Source: Corynespora cassiicola
Lineage: Eukaryota > Ascomycota > Dothideomycetes > Pleosporales > Corynesporascaceae
DNA: 64,000 nt
Assembly: GCA_022059125.1 (NCBI GenBank)
Contig: JAEUWY010000006.1
Location: 3,286,001 to 3,350,000, forward strand
Direction of reading: 5' to 3'
Under the pieces are notes generated by a model, which did no database searches, was not told where the DNA came from, and saw nothing but the letters and a program-made list of their open reading frames with translations. A program made the position numbers and the translations under genes. Positions 21,978-32,718 of the stretch are shown in pieces. Position 1 is the first letter of the stretch; each line of letters begins with the position of its first letter.

Positions 21978-23041
21978 GGTAACGATGTTTGTAGAGGTTG
22001 ATGTTCGATTGTGATGTGGAGCTCAGAGTCAAAGGCTCATTATATATCTTCACTCAAAAGGGCCGTCGAGAAGCTCAGCCTCCATCTCGTCCATGCATAT
22101 CGTAGTAGGTTCAATCTACAATAGGAGATGGTAGCGATTGACCCTTGGCGCCGAGCATGATTTATTGCTACCAATAACTGCAACTGAGTTAGTGATTATC
22201 TAGTGAACAATTGTGCCGGGGTTTTCTACGGGGTAACTCAACACTGATTATCGCCGTCATGAAGCCCCCAAGCTTCCAGTTCCTACTAAAGATGACATAT
22301 TAGCCGCAATATGGCCGTCTTGGGAGGTCATGTGAAGGGAGCATACGGAAGCAGAAGGCCGCTGCTCTTTTAAATCTACGATAACTTGGAATTTCCCCCT
22401 CTGAATTTCTGAATCTTTAGCAAGCCATGACATGATTGCTTTTCCTCAGGTTTATGTGATAAGGAGCTGCAACTACGCGTACGATTTGCATACACGTCAA
22501 TGACGAGTCATAATGATATGCATTGCAAGTGTTGGCGCCAAGGACGTATGAGGTTTAATGAAGCCAAAATCAGCCCTGGGATCTCCTCGCACTCTACAGT
22601 TGGCCAACAACAAGCTCACAGATCTAGGAGCTTATGAATGCGTTTTGGCGCGGTCGCAAACATGCAGGGATCGTGCCTTGGTATCGTAGCGCGGCTGGAC
22701 TTTTGAGTAACAGCTCGGCCGAGCTGCGGAAGCCCGAAGTGTTGTGCCAAAGTCCCGGAGATTTTGGCCTGTCTTTGGATGGGATGCCCAGGAAGCATAA
22801 AAGAGCGAGTCCTAGTTTGTTTTAAAATACGAAATTCTGCTAGCAAACAATATTCGTATCTACTGTGCTTTTCGAACCCAAGAAGGGGATCGGGACAACC
22901 AAAACCACGACAGAAAGGACGCCATTGATCTAGCAGCATCATTCATGCTGGAATTTCTTATCTCTTTTCTTTAACTCCATACCATCCAACAAAAGCTTCG
23001 CGATACCTCTTGTACACAACCATCTCCTGCGATCTTGAGAA
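21978..23041. other. 1.06-kb divergent promoter region, ferric reductase / P450
   Basis: It holds both promoters. A minus-strand TATATAA at 22040-22046 serves the reductase. Short ORFs (22616-22942 minus, 22634-22825 plus) have no recognisable content. Confidence 0.5.
22040..22046 (-). promoter_or_regulatory. TATA box of the ferric reductase gene
   Basis: TATATAA on the minus strand about 63 bp before the ATG at 21977. Confidence 0.45.
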
Positions 23042-24611
23042 ATGGATTACCACCTTTTGACCTCCATTACGGTGGCCGTTTTGTTCTCATACATCTTGTA
23101 CACTCGAGTTGCGCTATACCTTGCGCGCCAGCGCTTCATCAAGCAGAACAACTGCCAGCCATGCTCCCGCGTATTCAACAAAGAACCTCTCCTCGGCCTT
23201 GACGTTCTTAGGACCCAAATCTACGATAGCAAGAACCAGATCGTACTTCGACAAAACAAGAAGCGATTCGAGAAGCTCGGGAATACTTTCCGGAGCAGGA
23301 TCATGACCATACCGGTTATTGCCACATGTGAACCAGAGAACATCAAGACTATTCTCAGTACAAAGTTCAAAGATTTCAACCTCGGAGATAGGAAGAGTGC
23401 ATTTACTCCGCTTCTGGGCCATGGCATTTTTAACGCGGATGGAAAACGTTGGGCCAACAGTCGGCATCTTCTGCGCCCGAATTTTGCAAGAAGTCAGGTT
23501 GCCGATCTAGAAGCTTTTGAAAGACACTTTAAGCTTATGCTTAAGAACATTCCTCGCGATGGCACAACGGTCGACTTGCAGGAGCTATTCTTCTGCCTGA
23601 CGATTGATACCGCCACTGAATTTCTATTCAATCACTCCACAAACTCCCTCCGCATGTGGGATCAGGGAGGCAAAGACAATGAAGATACCATCTTCAGCAA
23701 AGCCTTCAACTATGCCCAAGAAGACATCCGGACAGGCCTCCGCTTCGGCCCCCTGAATCGGTTCCGGGCGAGCAAAAAGGGCAAGGAAGCCATTAGCATC
23801 TGTCATGCCTACATTGAAAAGTTTGTCGACAATGCCCTGCGGTTCAGAAATGAGTTGGGCGAAGAAAATTCTGGCTTGAATAAGGAAGAAAGATACTTTT
23901 TTATCCAAGAGGTGGCGAAGCAGACGAATGATAGAAAGAGAATCAGAGACGAACTCGTGAACATCTTGCTCGCTGGTCGTGATACAACAGCAAGTCTTCT
24001 CAGTAATATGTTCTTTGAGATTGCGAAAAGACCAGACATTTATCGAAAATTAAGGGAGGAGGTAACGGCTCTTGACGGACGAACGCCGACTTATGAGGAA
24101 CTGCGAAGCATGAAATACCTCAAATACTGCTTGAATGAGTGTAAGAAAACCTGGAGTTTTGATCTTTCGAGACGTACACTAACTGTTTCTAGCTCTACGC
24201 ATTCACCCCGTCGTCCCAGAAAATTCTCGCAGTGCAATCCGCGACACCTGCCTTCCTCGCGGCGGGGGCTCAGACGGCCAACAACCCCTATTTGTGCCCA
24301 AGGGTACAATGGTCATGTACTCAGTCTATTCGATGCATCGCCGTAGAGATTTCTATGGGCCGGATGCAGACGAGTACAAGCCAGAGCGTTGGCAAGCTCT
24401 TCGCCCGGGCTGGATATATTTGCCCTTCAACGGCGGCCCCCGCATCTGCCTGGGCCAGCAATACGCCTTAACGGAGGCGAGCTACATCACACTGAGGTTA
24501 GTGCAGGAATTTTCAGAGATTGAAAGCCGGGATCCAGGACCATGGCAGGAAGGGCTGTTGTTGACATGTTGTTCTTTCAATGGGACAAAGGTCGGACTCA
24601 CGCCTGCCTAG
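23042..24611 (+). CDS. Cytochrome P450, CYP52-type (fatty acid/alkane hydroxylase-like)
   Basis: Exons 23042-24140 and 24193-24611 with GTAAGA donor and TTTCTAG acceptor; 505 residues. An N-terminal membrane anchor is followed by the CYP52-like segment [21 protein letters not shown]-helix [13 protein letters not shown], the ExxR motif in [16 protein letters not shown] created by the splice, PERW, and the heme loop [12 protein letters not shown] with Cys452 as thiolate ligand. Known CYP52 chemistry is terminal hydroxylation of alkanes and fatty acids in the endoplasmic reticulum; fungal relatives also act on other hydrophobic substrates. All key residues are intact. The substrate cannot be predicted. 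Confidence 0.92.
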
Positions 24612-26733
24612 AAGGTGTCGGCGTCTGCTTGTGTGAACAATGCCAGAAAAATTAGCGGAACATTATCCAGTGCAAGTACATGGCTGATATTAATAAATTT
24701 TTGTTTGCGTGAATATATTCGCCACTGAAAAGAAAGGGGATTTGTGCTGTTCAACTGGTGTATCACGAGAGTGGTTCTGTCTGGTACGACCACAGTAAGC
24801 ATGCGGCTGTCTCTGGGCTGATCACATGAGATGAGACTCAACAGTATGTAAAGACTCGGCTTATTCGCTCGCGGATGCTCTCTCGACCGACGCTGTTTTG
24901 CAAAACTCCAAGTGGCTCGGCCGATTCCCCTGACCGAACCCTAGCCGGCTACGATCACAAGCGGCAGCACTAGTTCTCGCCTCGGCGCATAGTTGATGCC
25001 AAAGCTCAGCCAACCAAATAACGCCATGAGCAATGAGACTAATTCCGGAAAAAGAATGAAAAATGACCCTATCGAATGCCCATCATCAAGATGCAACAGC
25101 AGACGGATCCTGAACTCTAGAAAGCACATCTTTAATTTGGGTTACAAACGGCAAGTATGACCAACATAACCACAGTAGCCCACTTTTCGCTTGGTGTCTT
25201 TGCAGGACACACCGTCGTCCGCAACGACAATCCCTTGGCAAGACAGACCGATTTTGTGCCGTTTTGTGCTAATGATACCTCGATGCCGCAGCCACTACTC
25301 GACTTTGGGCAATCTCCGATGGGAATTGTGGAGATAGAACCCGGTGCCATCTATGTGACAACGAGCACCCCCTTTGACTTGGAGAGCCCAAAACCTTGTG
25401 TTGCATCAATATGCGTGGCTACTCGCCTGGATCGGCACCCCCTACGCCGACTTCTGTTCTTGACTTTCCGCGGAGGGGCATTCTTCCTGAATGGTTTGGC
25501 CGTGGCTTCGACCTCGGTTCTATTTGTGTGCCGACTCGTGGTGCGGGTCGAAATGCCCACATGAGCCTTAGTAATGAACGAGCAGACTGCAATGAGATTG
25601 TTTTAGCTGTGAATAGAATAGTGGCTGATATATTTTAGGTTTCTTGATTAGGGCGGAATCAAAATCCCTAGTGAATTTGTCAAAACCACCCAAGTCTGGG
25701 CGTTCAAAGTAGAGGTGCCCCTACCCAGTAAGTTGAACCTAATCGGTGTGAGCAGATACGCGTAACGTCCGCGTGTTGAACGCTTGAACGCAAAACGCCC
25801 GTGCAGGGAACTTGAAGCCTCAAGGTCACGGTGAACAATCGTTCAAGGCAAAGTGACATATCAATAGAGAGCTTTCTGCTGCGCCAAAACTCAGTTGCTC
25901 TTAATTTCCAATGACGTCGTCGCGCAGAATCGTATGTGCGTATCAATCGCTTGCAAGAACCGTGCGGGCAACCCACTGCACGTCGCAGTTAACCCATCTC
26001 GGATAGGACTAGTGTCGGAGCAATTTATGTGGAGGGCAAATCTGCGCCGAGCGTTAGTCCCGGAGTGTTTTCACAATGTAAACTCGGGGCAACTCTTCGA
26101 TTTCCTGGGAGAAAGTATTCTCTCCGACGCCAAATCGCGGCCACCTGTTGGTCCCCACCAATCCCAATGCCGCGCTCTAGAGAGAATCGAGACGCAGTCT
26201 CATTGAGATTACACAGCCCCATTTCGAGGGTTTGTGACAACTGCATCCGGTAATCCTCCACCCCATTCTGCAACACATTCCTATTGACAATCAGTCCAGT
26301 AAGAAGGTGAAATGTACGCTTCTGTTTCCTAGAAGGTCCTTGTGCTCATCCCACTAAAATCTCTCCTGAAGGCGATCAGCGCCGGCCAACATGTACCCGG
26401 TGCCTCCGGCGACAAGATACTTGCACCTACACGTCGGTACGGCGTAAACCTGGTCCAACTTCTGGGCCAAGACACAGTCAACACTCAAATGAACCAGAGA
26501 AATCTCAACGTAAGCATGCTCCATCAGTTGCCTCCGACAGTACTAACCATTGCTGGTTTTCGCTCAAGCTCCCTGCGAAAGCCGCGATGCGTTACAAGAT
26601 TCAAATGAGAGCTCGACACCTGTCGTTTTGGTTCCCGGTGGGCAAGAGAGTTCTTTGCCCGACAGATCGACCGTAATACACTCTGGGACCCTTCAGGACA
26701 TCAAGAGCGCTCCTAACGCTTCCAATCAACTCG
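24612..26733. other. Gene-poor region, 2.1 kb
   Basis: The 3' flank of the P450 gene and the 5' flank of an MHR regulator. A 135-codon plus-strand ORF (25157-25564) and several short minus-strand ORFs are unsupported. The region 26550-26760 probably includes coding sequence of the regulator's N-terminus (see the next entry). Confidence 0.45.
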
Positions 26734-28221
26734 ATGTTTCCCAGTACGAAGAAGAAAATATGTAAGGATCTGCGGTCTACTACTTTGCCCAACAGGCTAA
26801 CACGAGTCTCGTTCTCGTTGAGTCTCAAAGAATTCTTCAACGTTGTCCAAGACATAAATCCTATCTTCTCGCAAGAACGGTTCATCCAGGATTACCGGCG
26901 CTCAAAGTGCAATCGCGACGTCATCGCAACAATTATTGCGATCACGTCCAAGCTCATAGGATCTACTTCAACAACCGCCGACCTTGTATGGAGTGCGCGC
27001 ATAGACTCGCTTCTGAGCTCAAGCTCACTGGATGAGGATATTTCTGGGGACTCACTAACGCTAGATCAATTTCGCAAAGGTTGCCTCCTAGCCTTTTATG
27101 AGTTTCACCAATACCCAGGAAATCAATCCTGGATGCGCATAGGAAAATTAACGCGCATGGCTTATCGTATAGGACTTGACCGCCTAGAAAGTCTTCGAAC
27201 GTCTTATAGCGATTGGAAGGCCATTACCAACGAGGATATCGAAGAATGGCGGGCTGTATGGTGGTGCATCTATCGCCTCGATTCGTACTCCAATCTTGCG
27301 TCAGGAACCCCTTATCTGATCGAGGAGAAGCTCATCAACACTGCCCTCTCGCTAGGTTACCTTGCTCCTGATGGGATAAATATATCATCTCATTCTGTAG
27401 CTTTATGGAAGATCATCTCGACCATCACTTCATTTCCAGAGGTACTTCTTACCAGCATCCATATCGTCACTACCACCGCCGTGCGTCAGGTTGGACGGAT
27501 CATGCGAGCACGTTTATTGCGGTCGCAAGAGGACCTCAGCGAGCAGCTCGCCAATACCGAGCGACATCTTTCCGCACTCTGTCTAGCGCTTCCATCTGGC
27601 TGGCTCAATCCCAAGCGCAATGTGTTCTCAGACGAGTCTCATATCGATCATCATTTGAGATTGGTCACTGTCCTCCATCTGCGTATGGCACAACTCATGT
27701 CGGCAGTTGTAGACTGTGGTAGGAGAAAAGAAACCGAATGGTTGGAGAGTTGGCAACAGGTTCTTGAGTCTTGCCAACATGTTGTGGCTATTTCAGAGCA
27801 GTGGGATAGCTCATTTTCCTTGAGGATAGACCCTGCTATCTCCTTCATTATCTTTACTGCTCTTATCTTTCTTGACCTACACAAAAAGTCGGTCACCATC
27901 TATGAATCCGATGTTAGCGCCAAAATCGACCATGGCATGACGATTCTCCGACTACATCTAGAGCAGTTTGCAAGCACGTGGACGCTCCCACGACTCCTCG
28001 TCCGTGAGTATTCAATAAAGCTGAAGCTCCAATTGAGCCCCACTGATGCCATAGAAAAGTGTCTTTCAGAAGCTTCAGTGAATCGGCATACGGCCCTTTC
28101 TCATATCATCACATTGTTTTCATTCTGTCACATTTCGAAGCGCCTCTCCATCCCCGGTGGCTGCAGTTCCTCTCTTCTGCCAGATTGGATACAGCAGGTC
28201 CTCATAGCCTGTAGGTCTTGA
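26734..28221 (+). CDS. Fungal-specific transcription factor (MHR domain), zinc cluster not visible
   Basis: A 495-residue open frame. It has the middle homology region of Zn2Cys6 factors: SLKEFFNVVQDINPIFSQ, the conserved YEFHQYPGNQSWMRIGKL, TRMAYRIGLDR and EWRAVWWCIYRLDSYSN motifs, then the long helical C-terminus. Upstream, the frame at 26550-26765 (SSTPVVLVPGGQESSLPDR... QYEEENM) looks like a linker and could be joined by removing a 34-nt interval (GTAAGG donor at 26763, CCAACAG acceptor) to give EEENMLTRVSFSLSL; such an intron is shorter than usual. No C6 zinc cluster was found in any frame from 25900 to 26800, so the DNA-binding exon is missing or too diverged. Probable nuclear regulator; its targets may include the neighbouring P450. 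Confidence 0.75.
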   Translation: MFPSTKKKICKDLRSTTLPNRLTRVSFSLSLKEFFNVVQDINPIFSQERFIQDYRRSKCNRDVIATIIAITSKLIGSTSTTADLVWSARIDSLLSSSSLDEDISGDSLTLDQFRKGCLLAFYEFHQYPGNQSWMRIGKLTRMAYRIGLDRLESLRTSYSDWKAITNEDIEEWRAVWWCIYRLDSYSNLASGTPYLIEEKLINTALSLGYLAPDGINISSHSVALWKIISTITSFPEVLLTSIHIVTTTAVRQVGRIMRARLLRSQEDLSEQLANTERHLSALCLALPSGWLNPKRNVFSDESHIDHHLRLVTVLHLRMAQLMSAVVDCGRRKETEWLESWQQVLESCQHVVAISEQWDSSFSLRIDPAISFIIFTALIFLDLHKKSVTIYESDVSAKIDHGMTILRLHLEQFASTWTLPRLLVREYSIKLKLQLSPTDAIEKCLSEASVNRHTALSHIITLFSFCHISKRLSIPGGCSSSLLPDWIQQVLIACRS

Positions 28222-28957
28222 AATGCCAAGGCCATTTAAAAGATGTAATGCTCAATCGCTTTCCATCTTTGGCCTTTCTTTCTCCGCATCACAATTCCTA
28301 CACGAACGTAGCAGCTGAGTTTCCAAACAAATTTCAACAGCCAATTTAAGCCAGGACTAGCATGTCAAATCAGCCGATAACTTTTTGAAGGAGAATAAAG
28401 CCAGATCAAGACTAAGGTCTGTCAAAAGATCCGATTTGATCGAAGTTGGTCCTGGATAAACTAAGAGGTCAAACTCAGGCTTGCATACTGAGCGGCGCAT
28501 GCAAACCGTGGAATTTTATTGGCTTCAGGGTGTAGAGAATTTAGAGTACATTAATCAATGAAACTAAACCAAGCACATCTTGACTACAGTCATCTTTGAC
28601 GTTCTCTTATGGATGTAGAACTGTGAAGAGGTATTCTTTTGTCTTTCATCATGAAGTTGGTCAACCCAAGGGTGCGGGGAAAAGCTCAGCTATGAACTTT
28701 GTTCTTGGATCTAGACCATAGGAAAACATACTATCGATTTCAGCTCCGACACCGCCACAAGTGACTCGTCACCAGCTGAGACTTGCATGCCGTAGTGAAT
28801 TTTCAAGAGATTCAACCGGGGCTCTTGCAGATGACAAAAAGTACTTCGTGATCAAAGACAACCTCTAGCCTCTGGCTTTTCTTCTTCCTCTCGAGACTGA
28901 AGGTGATCTTCTCCATCTTTTGCTCTATATCATCCTCGCGGCATATATTAATGGGAT
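28222..28957. other. Spacer between regulator and WD40 remnant
   Basis: About 740 bp. The frames upstream of the WD40 remnant are closed by stops, and no NACHT or other N-terminal domain could be recognised. Confidence 0.45.
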
Positions 28958-30585
28958 TTGGAAACAACCACTGGTCCGGTCCTAATAGTCCCTGCACCAG
29001 TCATATGTTTTGTTGATTTTTATCATGCCAAAGAATTCCAAATATCTGACTGGCCAATTTCGACAAGTATAGATACGGATTACAATTGCTTCTCCTCTCC
29101 ATACAATGCCTTCGAATGGAACCTCAAGTTTTCCTGCTCCGATGACGGCAAAGTAGTAGCAATAACATCTAACTCAGTTGGTATTGTGTTTGAAGTCACA
29201 ACAAGAGATGTCATGTATCTCGAACCACGTAAAGATTGTCTGCAACAATTCCAGGTATTCACTATTTCCCCAGATGGAAACAGTCTTATTAAAAAAAGTC
29301 GGATGCTTGATCTTCCTTATGTCGTTCATGTTAGGACTGGAAATAAAACTATACTCAGGGTAGAGAACGAAAAGGGACTTGAAAATATAGTAAATCTACA
29401 TGGTAGCCCCAGCTTCTCTTTGTGTAGTAAGAACATGGCATTTGGAGGCCTAGGTTGTGTATCCCTGATAGATATGGAAAAAATAGAGCAGAAATATAAT
29501 AAGCGCAGACAAATTAGCGACATTCTAAGAAGAGTTTTTGGGAACCGGCTTCGCGGAACACCCTCATACAAATGCCGAAACATCCCATCAAAAATACTTC
29601 CCGACATACTGGAATTTTCTCCGAATGGCCAAAGGCTAGCAGCAACCGTTGGAAGAAATGTGGTCAAAATATGGGACATAAACGGCTCCCCTGTTTTGGA
29701 TCGAGATCTACAGCCCCGTGATCGTCTCTTTGAGGATATTTACTTCTCAAAAGATGGGGAAATCGTAGTAGTAACTGAAGGGAAGATTCTAGAGGTATTC
29801 AGGGTCACGGACGGTAGGAGTATATACGAAACGTATCTAGATCCCTTCTCTGGATATAGCTGCCTGGCATTTGTCAAAGATTGCAAGATGTTGGCTCTCA
29901 CACTCTCACATGCAATTTTATGGAAAAAGTAGGCCCTCTGTTAGTAGACGTCACGACCGGACGAACTACCGAAGTTTCTGAGGAAGATATAGAGTTGATA
30001 CACCTCTCACGCCATTTAGAGTTTGTGAAACCTCGTGGGGAATGCTCCAAAGCTACTATCGATGTCGAATTTCCCTTTCGCAAGTATTTTGGCCATTCTT
30101 CCCAACTACGGCCGTCAGATAAGGCAAAAGAAAGTACAGGGGAATTATATACTGGGAAATTTTGTTTAAGGAGCGCTGAATCACCAGGAAATCTATTATA
30201 TGCCGCTACATTTCTTGATCCTGGCTACTCCGGCATTTGGATATATCATCTCCCGTCCAAGAAGGTGTGAGGAACAATAAGAGTAGACAAGTGTGTCTAT
30301 GCTTTGTCATTCATAGATGACACCACCTTGTATACCAATCTGGGGATTTTTCGAATAGATTTCTCAGGGAATAATCTGGCTTCTCAGGCTTCAATTACCA
30401 AAATAGTCGAAATTACCGACCGGTGGATAACTCTGAGAGGTGAAAAGGCTCTACAGATTCCGGCCGAGTACCGAAGACGAGTGATGGCAAGCAGATCCCC
30501 GGTATCCAAGGACATTGTGGCTATATCGAAACCATACGGTGGATTGATGTTCATCGAGTTCGATTTCAGCAAGTTGCCAAAATAA
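28958..30585 (+). pseudogene. Decayed WD40-type beta-propeller gene
   Basis: Three consecutive open segments form one propeller: 28958-29932, 29881-30270 and 30304-30585. WD40-like blades are visible as LKFSCSDDGKVVAITS, FTISPDGNSL, LEFSPNGQRLAATVGRN followed by VVKIWDINGSPV, and IYFSKDGEIVVVTEG. At about 29925-29930 the frame shifts within a run of five A after ILW; one extra A would continue into VGPLLVDVTTGRT. At 30268-30270 a TGA interrupts KKV/GTIRVDKCVYALSF in otherwise continuous frame. There is no credible start codon. In fungi such C-terminal propellers often belong to NACHT-WD40 (HET-E-like) proteins, but no N-terminal domain is seen here, so that origin is inference. Confidence 0.65.
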
Positions 30586-31348
30586 TCAGGAGAGCCATGG
30601 CGCAGGCGTTGGGAGTCATTGTACGCACTAGCATTTGCAATGGTGGCTCTTTACATCATAATGTACAGTATAGCTAGCAATGCTATTAGAATTCATTCTA
30701 GACTACAGTTCAAGCTCACATATTCTAACATCATCTTATCCTTGACTTATGAACTTCCTAAGTGTAGCGGAATACCAAAGAAAGAAAATGATTGTAGCAT
30801 AAAGACAATCGTGACTTTCTATGAGGCAACTAGCCTTTGTCTAAGCAAAGTACTGGTTTAAACACCCTCAAGTCTATACAAATGCAATTAAAATCGGGGT
30901 TTTCTTGTACTGCCTCATTGAGGAAGGAAGCACGCCACAGCTAGATAACACATATTCAGTTTACAGAGGGGCGTCTCATGCCATGGATACACAACAAATA
31001 TAATTACAAAGAGGTTGTCTAGTAAATGAAGAAGCACTGCATGAAGAAGGTACACAAATATAGTATTCCACAAGATGATGTCGCCTGGTAGAGATAATGC
31101 AAAAGGCACGCCAGTGACGATGTAAATAATCTAGCTCGTCATACCTAGAGAAGTCTTTCCATTCAATTCAGAACCCAAAAGATCCATAGATTTTCAGCAA
31201 AAGATAGGTCGGATATAACACCATTTAAGCCCAGCCTCTTCCCAAAGAACGCCAATCGATGCTGCAAAAATGCCCAACGCCGCCAAAACCATCAGAGTAC
31301 CTCGTAGAAAACCTTCATGGACTCATAACCCTCCACCTCTGACAACCC
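30586..31348. other. AT-rich spacer, 0.76 kb
   Basis: No supported gene. It separates the accessory region from the housekeeping block beginning with NBP35. Confidence 0.5.
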
Positions 31349-32430
31349 TCAATCCTCAGGCAAAACATCCTCCTTGCTGAGTCCCAACTCCTCCCCTACT
31401 CTCCTAACTACGGACCTAATCGCCTCACAAGCTGGCGAATCGGGGTACGCATCCAAAAAGCTCTCCCCATAATCGCACGCCATGCCAATCCTCGGATCCA
31501 ACGGCACGGCCCCCAAGAACGGGATGCCCTCATCTTGCGCCAACCTCCTCGCCCCGCCGGTACTCGGCCTAAAGATCTGACTCTCATGCTTACACCCAGG
31601 ACACACAAACCCGGACATATTCTCCACGATGCCGAGGATGGGAATCTTCGCCTTCCTACAAAAATCAATCTCCTTGCGCACATCTAGGAGCGAAACCTCC
31701 TGCGGCGTCGACACCAACACGGCGCCATCCACCCCGGAAGCCTTCAAAAACGAGTTGACGCTGAGATGCTCATCCGACGTCCCCGGCGGCGTATCCACGA
31801 CCAAAAAGTCGAGCTCGCCCCACATGACATCCATGAGGAACTTCTTAATGAGGCCATTCTTCTTGGGGCCCCGCCAAATCACCGCATCGTCGCGGTTCGG
31901 CAGCATGAACTGCACGCTCATGACGCCCAGGTTGTCGCTCACCCACACGGGCTCCCAGCCAGACGCCGTGACGTGGATGGTCTCGTCCTCGACGCCCATC
32001 ATCTTGGGGATGCTGGGCCCGCAAATGTCCGTGTCCATTAGCCCCACCGTAGACTGCGGATTCGCGGCAAAGCCGTGCGACAGCATGGTCGAGAAGGTCG
32101 ATTTTCCGACGCCGCCTTTGCCGGAAAGGACGAGGATTTTGTGGCGCACCGAGGAGAGGCGCGAGGTTATGAGGGGTATGTCCGGGTCGGGGCCTTTGGG
32201 CGCGGAGGCGCAGATTTTTTGGTTGGGGCATCCGGCGCATGAGTCTGCAGTGCCGGCTTGCTGCGATTCGGGGCCGGGGCAGTGTTCTGTGCGGGTGTTG
32301 TTAGTTGAGCCGTTATCGCGTGAGGGGGGGTGGCGGGGTGCGTGCCTGGCTCTGGGGCTACGAGTTTCGGCGCGGCCTTGACCGGCGCATCGAAATCGAC
32401 CTCGGTGGGTTCTTCCAGCGAGGGCGCCAT
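31349..32430 (-). CDS. NBP35: Cytosolic Fe-S cluster assembly P-loop NTPase Nbp35
   Basis: Exons 32430-32346 and 32286-31349; 340 residues. It has the Nbp35 N-terminal cluster ligands Cys31, Cys45, Cys48 and Cys54 (C-x13-C-x2-C-x5-C), the P-loop GKGGVGKST (residues 84-92), [22 protein letters not shown] and the C-terminal bridging CxxC in FVCPGC. Known role: with Cfd1 it forms the scaffold that builds [4Fe-4S] clusters for cytosolic and nuclear proteins. The intron has a GC donor (CCAG|GCACGC), CTAAC branch and CACAG acceptor; it restores the strongly conserved [14 protein letters not shown] junction, which no GT donor can do in phase. It is downstream of UBA1 on the same strand with about 290 bp between them. 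Confidence 0.95.
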
Positions 32431-32718
32431 TGTGCAGAGTTGTACTGAGAAAGAAGAGCGGCAAGTGTGGTGGTGGAAGAAAAGTAGTAGCAGGCAGCTT
32501 GATAATCAAGTCGCCATAGGGCTGGAATGGCTTGGCATTTGCCCCACGGGCGTTCCGAGCTCGGAACGATTGTCCGCGGGGGTCATCACAACGTGAGCAT
32601 CTTGATTGGCTTAATATCTATTCATTGTTTCCATGCTGGTCTATGAATCGTGAACATGACTTTGAGTCGTCACACGCCGCATGCCTTCTCGTGCCCAAAA
32701 TCGTGGCTATTCAAAACT

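Noticed and set aside
25157..25564. 135-codon plus-strand ORF in the P450-regulator spacer
   Set aside because: No recognisable motif, no splice or promoter support, and overlapping alternative ORFs of similar quality on the other strand.
8812..28221. Secondary-metabolite biosynthetic cluster
   Set aside because: No polyketide synthase, NRPS, terpene synthase or prenyltransferase is present; the tailoring-type enzymes alone do not support it.
31629..32381. 250-codon plus-strand ORF antisense to NBP35
   Set aside because: Overlaps the conserved Nbp35 coding sequence and crosses its intron; no own similarity.
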